A stretch of DNA of 44,725 nucleotides, taken from assembly GCA_007692605.1 (NCBI GenBank), contig REBS01000148.1, positions 1 to 44,725 of the forward strand, read 5' to 3'. The notes beneath the pieces are model-generated. The model did not search any database. It saw only the letters and a list, made by a program, of their open reading frames with translations, and was not told the origin of the DNA. Made by a program: the position numbers and the translations under genes. This DNA comes from Gemmatimonadales bacterium (lineage in GTDB: Bacteria > Gemmatimonadota > Gemmatimonadetes > Longimicrobiales > Gaopeijiaceae). The number at the start of each line of letters is the position of its first letter. Position 1 is the first letter of the stretch. Positions 24,988 to 33,192 of this stretch are shown here, piece after piece.

Positions 24988-26481
24988 ATGTCCCTCTCCG
25001 ATCCCCTCACCGACGCGGAGCTGCTCATCCGTTCCCGACACCCCTTCCTCCTGATCGAGGGAGAGGACCGAAGTCGATCGCAGGACCTCCTGCGTCTTCT
25101 GGCCGACCGAATGGAGCTGCCCCTCTTCCGCTGGTCCCGGGCACGGGGCCTCGTCCGGATCGACCGCGACGGCTCGATCTACGAGACCCGCGAGCTGGAG
25201 AAGGCGCTGCGCCACATCGCGGCAACGGAGCAGGCGGCGCTCTACCTGCTCGACGGGCTCGAGTCCGTGCTCCCCGGCAGTGCCCTCGTCCAGTCCAAGT
25301 TCACCGAGGCCCTGGATCGCATGGAGGCCCTTCGGGGCGCCCTCATCCACGCGGGCCCGAGCCCCGAGCTCCCCGCTTCACTGCGCTCCCGGGCCACGAC
25401 CCTTCGACTCCCGGGCCCGTCCCGCGAGGAGCTGCGCGACCTGATCGCTCACATCTACCGGGACCTCTCGAAGCGCAAGCACGTCGAGATCTCGCTCTCG
25501 CGGGCCGAGATGGATCAGCTGGTGAACCATCTGCTCGGGCTGACCATGATGGAGTCCGAAAAGATCCTCACCCGGGCGATCCTCGAAGACGGCATGCTCT
25601 CGGCCGGGGACCTGGACGGGATCGCAGCGGCGAAACGTCGGATCGTCGAGCGCGACGGCCTGCTGGAGTACTATCCGGTCGAAGAGAGCTTCGCGCAGAT
25701 CGCGGACCTCGAGAACCTGCGGGACTGGCTGCGTCGTCGGACCGCCCTGGTCCGGGACCCCGAGGGGGCCCGGGAGTTCGGGCTCACCTTTCCGAAGGGG
25801 ATCCTCCTGGCGGGGGTGCCCGGTTGCGGCAAGAGCCTCTCCGCCCGGGCCATCGCGACGGAGTGGAGGCTCCCCCTTCTGAAACTGGATCCCTCGGCGC
25901 TGTACAACCGCTACGTGGGCGAGACCGAGTCCAACTTCCGCCGGGCCATGGAGCTCGCGGAACGGATGGCCCCGGTCGTTCTCTGGATCGACGAACTCGA
26001 AAAGGCATTCGCGTCGGGAGACCGTGAGGACGGTGGTGTGTCGCGTCGGGTGCTGGGCACCTTCCTGAACTGGATGCAGGAGCGGACCGCCGACGTCTTC
26101 GTGCTCGCCACGGCGAATGACGTGGACCGCCTCCCGGCCGAGCTGATGCGCAAGGGCCGCTTCGACGAGCTCTTCTTCGTGGACCTTCCCGACCAGCCGA
26201 GCCGCGAGGAGATCCTGCGGATCCACCTGCGTCGGCGCAACCAGGACCCTTCCGGGATCGACACCGCACTGATCGCCGAGAAGTCCAGGGGGTTCTCGGG
26301 GGCGGAGCTGGAGCAGGTCGTCGTATCGGCGCTCTACGCCGCCTTCGCCGACGGCGAGTCGGTCGACACCCGGCTGCTCATGCGGGAGGTCGGGGCAACC
26401 CGTCCCCTCAGCGTCACCGCGAGGGAGCGGATCGAGCGACTGCGGGCCTGGGCCAGGGAGCGGACCGTCTCGGCCAACTGA
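24988..26481 (+). CDS. Ycf46-like AAA ATPase
   Basis: The 497-residue protein has a C-terminal AAA domain with Walker A at 276-283 (GVPGCGKS), Walker B at 331-336 (VLWIDE), sensor-1 N377 (LATAND) and Arg-finger candidates R388/R391 (MRKGRFDE). The N-terminal 200 residues resemble a second, degenerate ATPase-like module without a Walker A. This architecture and length match the cyanobacterial/plastid Ycf46 group, whose exact role is poorly defined. No protease, membrane or DNA-binding domain is fused. It lies one base after the mscS stop, in the aminotransferase-mscS-AAA operon, and converges on the response-regulator gene. Confidence 0.88.
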   Translation: MSLSDPLTDAELLIRSRHPFLLIEGEDRSRSQDLLRLLADRMELPLFRWSRARGLVRIDRDGSIYETRELEKALRHIAATEQAALYLLDGLESVLPGSALVQSKFTEALDRMEALRGALIHAGPSPELPASLRSRATTLRLPGPSREELRDLIAHIYRDLSKRKHVEISLSRAEMDQLVNHLLGLTMMESEKILTRAILEDGMLSAGDLDGIAAAKRRIVERDGLLEYYPVEESFAQIADLENLRDWLRRRTALVRDPEGAREFGLTFPKGILLAGVPGCGKSLSARAIATEWRLPLLKLDPSALYNRYVGETESNFRRAMELAERMAPVVLWIDELEKAFASGDREDGGVSRRVLGTFLNWMQERTADVFVLATANDVDRLPAELMRKGRFDELFFVDLPDQPSREEILRIHLRRRNQDPSGIDTALIAEKSRGFSGAELEQVVVSALYAAFADGESVDTRLLMREVGATRPLSVTARERIERLRAWARERTVSAN

Positions 26482-26484
26482 GGC

Positions 26485-27597
26485 TCAACCCTCGAGCAGG
26501 ACCTCCTGGGGGATCACTCCCGACCCGAGACCCCGATCCGCGTCGATCATCTCCTCGAGCTTCTGGACGTCGCCGCGCTGGGTGAGGGCCCGAAAGGCAT
26601 CGACGACCGCGGGATCGAAGTGGGAACCGCTGCACCGAAGCACCTCTTCGATCGCCTTCTTCTTCGCCACCGCGGCCTTGTAGGGTCGGATGTGGGTCAG
26701 CGAGTCGAAGACATCGGCCACCGCGACGAGCCGCCCGGAGAGCGGGATCTCCTCTCCCTTCAGCCCCAGATATCCTCCCCCGTCCCACTTTTCGTGATGG
26801 TACCGGGCGATCTCGCCGGCCAGCTGGAGGAGGGGAAACCGACTGCCGGTCAGGATCCGCTCCCCGATCTCGATGTGCGCCTTCATCGCCTCGTACTCGT
26901 CGTCGGTCAGCGGCCCGGGCTTCATCAGGATCGAGTCGGGAACGCCGATCTTTCCCAGATCGTGCAGGGTCGCGGCCCAGCGAAGGAGCTGGACCTCGGA
27001 TTCCGGTCGCCCGAGCTCCCTCGCCAGAAGCGCGGTCAGCAGTCCCACACGGTCGGCGTGTCTCCCGGTGACGTCATCGCGATACTCGGCGGCGAGCGCC
27101 AGCCGGTTCAGGATCTCTCCCTGTGCCTCGGCCAGCTCCCGGGTCCGCTCTCGCACCCGCTCCTCGAGGGTCCGATTGTAGTCGCTGAGCTCCAGGTGAA
27201 GGAGGCGGGTCTCGAGCAGATTGCGAATCCGGAGGAGCACTTCGGTCACATCGAAGGGCTTGGTGATGAAATCCCTCGCCCCGGCTCTCAGCGCCCGCTC
27301 CCTGACCTCGGGGGCGAGGTCTCCCGTCAGCACCAGGACCGGCCGGTACTCGTGTTCCGAGATCTCGCCCCGGAGTTCCCGCAGCACATCGAACCCGTCG
27401 ATGTGCGGCATCCGCAGGTCGAGGAGGAGGAGATCGGGCTGGAACTCCCGAAAGGCCTCCATGGCCCCTCTGGGATCGGTGATCCCCCGCACCTGTTCGT
27501 ATCCCGAGCGGGTCAGGATGCGCCGAAGCACCTCGACATTCGTGCTTTCGTCGTCGAGGACCAGAATTCTGCACCCTTCCGGGGTTCTGGAATGCAT
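26485..27597 (-). CDS. Response regulator with HD-GYP-type output domain (GYL variant)
   Basis: The 370-residue protein has a receiver domain (residues about 10-125) with acidic pocket D15-D16, phospho-acceptor D60 (LLLLDLRMP), T91 and K113, a short coiled coil (about 135-160), and an HD-GYP domain. The HD pair is H212-D213 (LHDLGKIG) and H267-H268 is present, but the GYP loop reads GGGYLGLKG, where the usual form is GYPxGLKG, so Pro is replaced and one residue is missing. HD-GYP enzymes degrade cyclic-di-GMP; the altered loop may change activity or specificity. No sensor kinase is adjacent. The ATG at 27595-27597 is used. Confidence 0.92.
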   Translation of the reverse strand: MHSRTPEGCRILVLDDESTNVEVLRRILTRSGYEQVRGITDPRGAMEAFREFQPDLLLLDLRMPHIDGFDVLRELRGEISEHEYRPVLVLTGDLAPEVRERALRAGARDFITKPFDVTEVLLRIRNLLETRLLHLELSDYNRTLEERVRERTRELAEAQGEILNRLALAAEYRDDVTGRHADRVGLLTALLARELGRPESEVQLLRWAATLHDLGKIGVPDSILMKPGPLTDDEYEAMKAHIEIGERILTGSRFPLLQLAGEIARYHHEKWDGGGYLGLKGEEIPLSGRLVAVADVFDSLTHIRPYKAAVAKKKAIEEVLRCSGSHFDPAVVDAFRALTQRGDVQKLEEMIDADRGLGSGVIPQEVLLEG

Positions 27598-27667
27598 GAA
27601 CGCCCTATGAACCAGCGGGGAGTGGATGCGTCGGATTCGATGTGGGAGACGCTGTGGATTCCTGATA

Positions 27668-28621
27668 CTATCCGCTCTCCGCCCGGCTGGAAAGCACTTC
27701 CTCTTCGGCCGGCCTGAGCGTCCCGTCTTCCGGATAGCGCCGGGCCGGGACGACGACGAAGAACCCGTCTTCGCCCTGAAGCTGGTAGAGAGGCAGGAGG
27801 ATCCATCCGTTCAGGGGAGAGTGCACCGGCCCATTCCGGTCACGGGCCAGGACCTCTTCCTTTCGGATGGGGGCCAGGTTCCGGTACCCCGGCCGCATCT
27901 CGAACCGATCCTCCGGACGCACGGGATGCCGGTGGACGAGCTCGAGGATTGGGGGGAGCGTCCGGGTCAGCGACACCAGATCCCCCGTGGCCTCGGACTC
28001 GTCGAGGGCCCCGGAATCGACCAGTCCCATCAGGGTGGCCGCAAGCCGCAGAATCTGCTCGGTGCGTCGACTCGAATCGGGATCGGTGTGGGCCCCGGCC
28101 TCGAGCACGAGGTTTCCGACGCCCTGTCGATCGAGCCACTCCGAGATCGTCCCCGAGATCCTGCGCGCCAGGCCCAGGACTCTCGGCACCGGGAGCCGGT
28201 CGGCCATCGCGCGTCCCCATTCGGAGTCCCCGACCACGGTGAAGGGGGGACCCAGCCCCGACGTCGTGTGCACATCCATGAGCCGGACCGGACCTCGCGC
28301 GCGCCGCAGGATCGTGGCGAGCGAGCGGGTGAGCCCCCGTCGTTCCCGCCCCTCCCTGAGGTGGTCGACCTCGGCGGGCGAATACTTCCAGAGTCGGTTC
28401 AGGTCCCGGTCGAGATAGCGCCGTCCCCGGGCGAAGGCCGCCCGGTGGCCGATCAGCGCAACGACTTCGCCCCGACGCAGGCCCCCGGCCTCCTCGATCC
28501 GTCGGGCAAGCCGAAGCGCGCCCTCGACGCCCGCGGGCTCGTTGCCATGGATCGCGGTGAGGATGACGAGCGTCGGACCCGGCTCGGGCCCCTTGAGTGA
28601 GTAGAGAACACGGTCCCTCAT
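27668..28621 (-). CDS. Succinylglutamate desuccinylase/aspartoacylase-like zinc amidohydrolase
   Basis: The 317-residue protein shows the M14-related AstE/ASPA motifs: H25-GN-E28 (AIHGNEPAG), DRDLNRLW near residue 71, a third zinc ligand H118 (MDVHTTSG) and a later catalytic Glu in LVLEAGAHT. Family members remove succinyl, acetyl or aspartyl groups from an amino acid amide bond. Its start overlaps the stop of the GCS2-CBS gene (ATGA), so the two products are made together; a ligase plus an amide hydrolase suggests a synthesis/turnover pair for one small molecule. No signal peptide. The substrate is not known. Confidence 0.87.
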   Translation of the reverse strand: MRDRVLYSLKGPEPGPTLVILTAIHGNEPAGVEGALRLARRIEEAGGLRRGEVVALIGHRAAFARGRRYLDRDLNRLWKYSPAEVDHLREGRERRGLTRSLATILRRARGPVRLMDVHTTSGLGPPFTVVGDSEWGRAMADRLPVPRVLGLARRISGTISEWLDRQGVGNLVLEAGAHTDPDSSRRTEQILRLAATLMGLVDSGALDESEATGDLVSLTRTLPPILELVHRHPVRPEDRFEMRPGYRNLAPIRKEEVLARDRNGPVHSPLNGWILLPLYQLQGEDGFFVVVPARRYPEDGTLRPAEEEVLSSRAESG

Positions 28622-30531
28622 GGAGCTCGAAGGCGCTCCTCCAACAGCTCGTACGCAATCGGCATGAAGTCCCGTTCGGTGACGAGCCCGACCAGCCGGT
28701 TGTCCTGAACCACGGGAAGGCAGGCCACCTGACGCGAGCGCATCAGCTCGATCGCCTCGAGCGTCGGGGTCTGCGGAGACACGGTGAGAATCTCGACCTC
28801 CATCACGTCCTTGACGGGGATCGGTCCATCCACCCCGCCCTCTCCCCGCTCGACCAGGCTGCGCAGGAGGGAGCGGTACGAGATCAACCCCACGAGCCGC
28901 TGCTCATGGTCCTCGACCGGGACGTGCCGAATGCCCTCGCGGTCCATCACGAAGGCGACCAGGTCGACGAGTTCGTCCTCGTTGACCGTCACCGGCCGGG
29001 TATTCATGTACTGCTCGACCCGCAGGTACGTGTGGGTCCACCCCCCGGACTCCTCGAGCCGGGCGAGCGCCCATTCATGGACCGGCGCTCCCCCGCGCTG
29101 GCGGTCCACCGACGCCGCGGTCAGCGCCGCGAGCTGCTCCGATCGGGTGCCCGACCCCGCCATCGACGTCGCGGAGTCGAGAAGCCAGCTGGCTCCGGTA
29201 CAGCGCGCCTTCACCCGGGCCTCGATCACCCCGAGGTAGCGATCGATGTCCTCCTCGTGAATGTCGGTGGAGCGGAGACCCCTTCGGGCCAGGGGGATCA
29301 TCACTTCGAGGAGGAGACGCGAGGCACTCCAGACCTCGCCGTCGACCCAGTGGAGACCGGCCCGAAGTCCGTCGCGGGCGGCCGCCAGGAAATTCCCCTT
29401 CGCCTCGTCGAAATCCATGAGCTCGGCGGGATCCCCGTACTCGTCGACGACGCCCAGAATGACACCGGTCCAGAGCGCCGCCCCCGCCACCTCGTCGATC
29501 ACACTCGGTCCGGAGGGCAGGGCCCTGCACTCAATCCGCATGTGGGCCTCGCCGTCGTTGACCCCCAGGCATGGCCGGTTCCACCGGTAGATCGTCGAAT
29601 TGTAGAGCTGGAGCGCCTCGAGCCCCGGCATCTCGCCCCGGTCGAGCATCTCGATCGGGTCTTCGGGGACAGGGCCCGCGAGGAGAACCCGGAAGCGCGA
29701 GAGGTCCTCGGCGAAGAGCTCGGTGACCGATTCCTTCACCCACCGGTCGCCGAAGCGCACCCGTGGCACGAGATCCCGCACATACGGGGTCGCGGCTCGG
29801 GTATCCAGCGATTGCTGGAAGAGCGCGATCCGGGTCTCGGCCCACAGGCGCCGACCGAAGAGGAGGGGGGAGTTCACCGAGGCCGCCAGCACGGGTGCCG
29901 TGACGAGTTGCGCCGCGTTGTACAGGGCGGGAAACTCCGAGGGGCTCACCTGCAGGTGCACCTGGCACGAGGTGTTGCACGCCTCGAGCATCACCGAGTC
30001 GTGCCGGATGATCAGCTCGTCGGTGCCCTCGATCCTGAGGTGGTACTCCCCCCCGCGCATGCGGGTCAGCGCCTCGTTCAGGGCCCGGTATCGAGGCTTC
30101 GGGGTGATCTGGTCCATCGTCAGATCGGACTTGGCGAGGGTCGGGAGGGTCCCGCACAGCACCACCTCGGCGCCCTCCGCGAGGGCCGCCTCCCGCGCCT
30201 GCGACACGTACCGGTTGAGTTCGGCTTCGACATTCGAGAACGCCCGCCCTTCGAGCCGCTCCGGGGGCAGATTGATCTCGAGGTTGAAGAGGGCCAGCTC
30301 GGGGGTGAAGGGCCCGCCCTTCAATCGTTCCAGGACCCGGGGCGCAACCGACGCGGGGCGCCATCCGTCGCCGACCAGGAAGAGCTCCTGTTCCGCCCCG
30401 AAGTGCCGGGGGCCATCGGTGATCAGTCCCTCGTCGAGCATCCGCTCGAGCGCCTGCAGGTCTCGAAGCACCGCGCGGGTGAAGAGCCGGATCGCTTCAG
30501 GTTTCAGTTCCTCGAATTGCTCTTCACCCAT
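28618..30531 (-). CDS. GCS2-family carboxylate-amine ligase fused to two CBS domains
   Basis: The 637-residue protein has a glutamate-cysteine ligase type 2 fold in its first 480 or so residues (GAEQELFLV near residue 45; LNLEINLPPE-like stretch ALFNLEINLPPERLEG; HMRIECRALPSGPS) and two C-terminal CBS motifs, about 505-565 and 575-635 (VKDVMEVEILTVSPQTPTLE; LVGLVTERDFMP). CBS pairs usually bind adenine nucleotides and regulate the attached enzyme. The GCS2 domain forms gamma-glutamyl or similar amide bonds with ATP; whether the partner is cysteine is unknown. The ATG at 30529-30531 has AAGGA eight bases upstream. It is followed by an overlapping aspartoacylase-like gene and preceded by a secreted protein gene 26 bases away. 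Confidence 0.85.
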   Translation of the reverse strand: MGEEQFEELKPEAIRLFTRAVLRDLQALERMLDEGLITDGPRHFGAEQELFLVGDGWRPASVAPRVLERLKGGPFTPELALFNLEINLPPERLEGRAFSNVEAELNRYVSQAREAALAEGAEVVLCGTLPTLAKSDLTMDQITPKPRYRALNEALTRMRGGEYHLRIEGTDELIIRHDSVMLEACNTSCQVHLQVSPSEFPALYNAAQLVTAPVLAASVNSPLLFGRRLWAETRIALFQQSLDTRAATPYVRDLVPRVRFGDRWVKESVTELFAEDLSRFRVLLAGPVPEDPIEMLDRGEMPGLEALQLYNSTIYRWNRPCLGVNDGEAHMRIECRALPSGPSVIDEVAGAALWTGVILGVVDEYGDPAELMDFDEAKGNFLAAARDGLRAGLHWVDGEVWSASRLLLEVMIPLARRGLRSTDIHEEDIDRYLGVIEARVKARCTGASWLLDSATSMAGSGTRSEQLAALTAASVDRQRGGAPVHEWALARLEESGGWTHTYLRVEQYMNTRPVTVNEDELVDLVAFVMDREGIRHVPVEDHEQRLVGLISYRSLLRSLVERGEGGVDGPIPVKDVMEVEILTVSPQTPTLEAIELMRSRQVACLPVVQDNRLVGLVTERDFMPIAYELLEERLRAP

Positions 30532-30557
30532 GGGGCGTTCCTTTCGGGATGATCCGG

Positions 30558-31106
30558 TCAGGGTCGACCGAGTCGAGTGGGGACGGCGATCCAGCTTCCG
30601 GCCTCGTCTCTCGCCTCGATGATTCGGGCGGCTGGCAGCTGAAAGTATCGTTCGAGCACCTTCACGTGAATGAGCCCGATTACTTCCTCATCCGAAAAAT
30701 CGAGCCCGGCCCATTGCTGCGACGGCGTATCCCTGAACAGGCGAGCGGCACGCTCCAGCCGTGGACCCGCGGCTTCCGGACTCAGTTCGACATGGAATCG
30801 CGCCGGGCTCATGTCGAACCGGCGGGCCACGGCCATCCAGGTCCCCCCGCCCCTCCGATACGCGAGAATCGCGGTGGGAGCGATCCCCGTCTCCCGCGCC
30901 AGCAGGAGGAGGACCGGCAGTTCCTCGGGAGAAATCCGGTCCTCGAGAAGGATATGGGCCTCGGACTCCGCGACCTGAAAGTGCGCGGCGATCACACGCA
31001 CATACGACTGGCGTTCCGGATCCTGCGCCGACAGGGGCGCCGAAGTCAGGAGCAGGGCCGGAAGCAGGAGCCATCCGACGCGCAGGTTGAATTGAAAGGT
31101 TCTCAT
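30558..31106 (-). CDS. Secreted protein of unknown function
   Basis: I do not recognise this 182-residue protein. It has a clear signal peptide (MRTFQFNLRVGWLLLPALLL ending PLSAQ). The mature part is soluble and mostly helical in appearance, with two similar-looking blocks: VRVIAAHFQVAESEAHILLE and VKVLERYFQLPAARIIEARD, each a Val/Ile-rich helix followed by a GT/GSW-A-V-like segment (GGGTWMAVARRF; AGSWIAVPTRL). That suggests an internal duplication. The ATG at 31104-31106 has GGGAG upstream and opens the signal peptide, so the longer reading is rejected. It lies directly upstream of the GCS2-CBS gene on the same strand. Confidence 0.7.
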   Translation of the reverse strand: MRTFQFNLRVGWLLLPALLLTSAPLSAQDPERQSYVRVIAAHFQVAESEAHILLEDRISPEELPVLLLLARETGIAPTAILAYRRGGGTWMAVARRFDMSPARFHVELSPEAAGPRLERAARLFRDTPSQQWAGLDFSDEEVIGLIHVKVLERYFQLPAARIIEARDEAGSWIAVPTRLGRP

Positions 31107-31179
31107 GGGGTCTCCCGGATCTGGTTGGACCATCACACCATACATGGTACCGGCCGGTCCGGCGAGGGGATCCACGCAA

Positions 31180-31213
31180 ACGGCCGCCTCACCCGGGCGG
31201 GTGAGGCGGCCGT
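31180..31213 (-). terminator. Terminator of the sulfocyanin transcript (second hairpin)
   Basis: A perfect 15-base-pair stem (31180-31194 with 31199-31213) and a four-base loop GGGC. On the minus strand it is followed by TTT from the AAA at 31178-31180. Together with the hairpin next to the stop codon it makes a tandem terminator downstream of the blue copper gene. Confidence 0.8.
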
Positions 31214-31226
31214 GTCCTGCGAAACC

Positions 31227-31245
31227 CGGCGGGCAACGCCCGCCG
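31227..31245 (-). terminator. Terminator of the sulfocyanin transcript (first hairpin)
   Basis: A perfect 8-base-pair stem, CGGCGGGC (31227-31234) with GCCCGCCG (31238-31245), loop AAC, lies nine bases after the stop codon of the sulfocyanin gene and is followed on the minus strand by GGGTTTC. It precedes the longer hairpin at 31180-31213. Confidence 0.65.
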
Positions 31246-31254
31246 AATCACTCC

Positions 31255-31824
31255 TTACATCTGGACGCCGTGGCTGCCGTCATCGGACACGATGAACGGG
31301 AGGATCATGCCGTTTGCGGCATGTCCGGTCACGTAGCAGATCAGAGCGTACTCACCGGCCGTCTCGGCCACGAAGGTGATCGTCTCGCTCTCGCCCGGCA
31401 TCGTCGACTCGGTCATCGACGTCGGGTTGGAGCTCATTCCGCCCTCGAAGACCGGCTCCGGCGACGAATAGCTGGCCGGGTAGGTGGCCTGCGCCTCACC
31501 GATCCCGACCGAGTGGCCCATGCCGGGGTCCTGGTTCGAGAAGTTGATCGTCACCGTGAAGCCCTCGGGGACCGTGATCTCTCCGTCTCCGCCGTACAGG
31601 CCGTTGTAGTTCCAGTAGTTGTTCGCGTTCGACGACCCGGCAACCAGGTCGATCGTCACCGTCTGGGCGTCCTCGTCGACCTGGAACCAGTCCGCGTCCT
31701 GAGCGGCCGGGGCCTGGTCAGCAGCGGGGGCGTCCGTGTCGGGTGCGGGCTGATCGGCCGGCTCGTCGCCGCCGCAGGCCGCGAGTCCGAAAATGAGGGC
31801 CGCGGAAAGTGCCTTGATACGCAT
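31255..31824 (-). CDS. Sulfocyanin-type blue copper lipoprotein
   Basis: The 189-residue precursor has a lipoprotein signal (FGLAAC, Cys17), an Ala/Pro/Asp-rich tether of about 28 residues, and a cupredoxin domain. Type 1 copper ligands can be read as H104 (GMGHSVG) and C163-x4-H168-x4-M173 (CYVTGHAANGM), the sulfocyanin arrangement. Sulfocyanins carry single electrons at the outer face of the membrane, in some organisms to a terminal oxidase; the partner is not in this window. The ATG at 31822-31824 starts the signal peptide. Two strong hairpins follow the stop, so it is probably transcribed alone and highly expressed. Confidence 0.88.
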   Translation of the reverse strand: MRIKALSAALIFGLAACGGDEPADQPAPDTDAPAADQAPAAQDADWFQVDEDAQTVTIDLVAGSSNANNYWNYNGLYGGDGEITVPEGFTVTINFSNQDPGMGHSVGIGEAQATYPASYSSPEPVFEGGMSSNPTSMTESTMPGESETITFVAETAGEYALICYVTGHAANGMILPFIVSDDGSHGVQM

Positions 31825-32025
31825 ATTCTTCAAATCCTTGTCCTGAGTGGGTTTGCCATCTGCTCCAGACAGGTCGGGTCTCCGACGCCTGCCGGGAAGG
31901 CATGAGGGGTGCTCCCCTGCCGGGGGTGCGTCCTCGGTCCTGAGCGGGAGCATCGAAATCGTCCCGCCTTCTACAGCTTGGTAAAGTAAAGCGTTTCGCC
32001 GCCGGGTGGAAGGGTTTGATACGCG

Positions 32026-33192
32026 TCACGACGACGCGTACGCCGTGTTCTCCTCGATGTAGCCTTCGGTCAGGTCGCATCCCAGCGCTCGCCCCCCCGC
32101 CGAGCCGACCCCGAGGTCGATCCGGATCTCGACGGTGTCGAGGCCCAGTCGCTCCCGCAGGGTGGTCTCGTCGAAGTCCGCGCGCAGACCGTCGCGGATC
32201 ACCGCCATTCCCTGCAGCTCGGCCTGCACCCGGTCGGGCTGGATCCGGCACTCGACACACTTCCCGACGGCCATGAGGATCCGGCCCACGTTCGGGTCCC
32301 GGCCGTAGATCATGGTCTTCACAAGGGGACTCTCGGCAACGGAACGAGCGATTCGCCGAGCCTCGACCTCGTCGACCGCGCCACCGACCGTCACACGGAG
32401 AAGCCGGGTCGCGCCCTCTCCGTCCCGGGCAATGGCCTCGGCCATCTGCTCCGACAGCCCAGCGAAGGCCTCGGCCAGCGTGGTGGGCGACACCGGTCCA
32501 GCGGCGCCCGAGGCCATCGCGACCACCATGTCCGAGGTGCTGGTGTCCGTGTCCACCGAGAGCACCTGAAAGGAATCGCGCGCCCCGGCCCACAGCATCT
32601 CCCTGAGCGCCGACGACGAGGCCTCGGCGTCGGTGAAGAAATAGACCAGCATGGTCGCCATATTCGGGGCGATCATCCCCGCCCCCTTCCCGACCACCGA
32701 GACCGTGGCCCCCTCGACTTCCAACGAAAAGGCCTTCGGTACCCGGTCGGTCGTCATGATGCCCCGGGCGCCGACCAGGGGGTCGGACCCCGCCTCGGCC
32801 GCCATTCCCCGAATTCCCGCCTCGACCCGCTCGATGGGAAGGGGCCGCCCGATGACACCGGTGGAGCCGACGAGAACGTGCGCGGGATCCACATCCAGTT
32901 CGGCGGCCGCGGCCGCGGCCATGCGGCGAGCGTCGTCGATCCCCCGCGCACCGGTCGCCACATTCGAGACGCCCGAATTGACGACGACCCCCCGCAGAAG
33001 CCCGCGTTTCAGTCGCTCCCGGGCGAGGAGGATGGGGGCCCCGGGAAAGTGGTTCCGGGTCAGGAGTCCCGCCGCGTTCGCCATGCGGTCGCAGTAGAAG
33101 AGGGCCAGGTCATCTCCAGCCGCCTTGATGCCGCAGTGTTTCGCCGCGCACCGGAAGCCGCTCGGCAACCGGGGGGTCTCATGTCGCGTCAT
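32026..33192 (-). CDS. argJ: ArgJ: glutamate N-acetyltransferase / amino-acid acetyltransferase
   Basis: The 388-residue protein has the ArgJ signature GKGAGMIAPNMATML; autocleavage is expected between A179 and T180, making the Thr the catalytic nucleophile of the beta chain. ArgJ transfers acetyl from N-acetylornithine to glutamate, recycling the acetyl group in arginine synthesis. The usual NSGNAN motif reads N72-S-G-V-S-N77 here, a divergence near the active site. A separate NAGS/K fusion exists at 2202, so ArgJ need not also be the anaplerotic synthase. The ATG at 33190-33192 has GAGAGG five bases upstream and lies 14 bases inside the marR gene end, implying coupling to it. Confidence 0.93.
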   Translation of the reverse strand: MTRHETPRLPSGFRCAAKHCGIKAAGDDLALFYCDRMANAAGLLTRNHFPGAPILLARERLKRGLLRGVVVNSGVSNVATGARGIDDARRMAAAAAAELDVDPAHVLVGSTGVIGRPLPIERVEAGIRGMAAEAGSDPLVGARGIMTTDRVPKAFSLEVEGATVSVVGKGAGMIAPNMATMLVYFFTDAEASSSALREMLWAGARDSFQVLSVDTDTSTSDMVVAMASGAAGPVSPTTLAEAFAGLSEQMAEAIARDGEGATRLLRVTVGGAVDEVEARRIARSVAESPLVKTMIYGRDPNVGRILMAVGKCVECRIQPDRVQAELQGMAVIRDGLRADFDETTLRERLGLDTVEIRIDLGVGSAGGRALGCDLTEGYIEENTAYASS

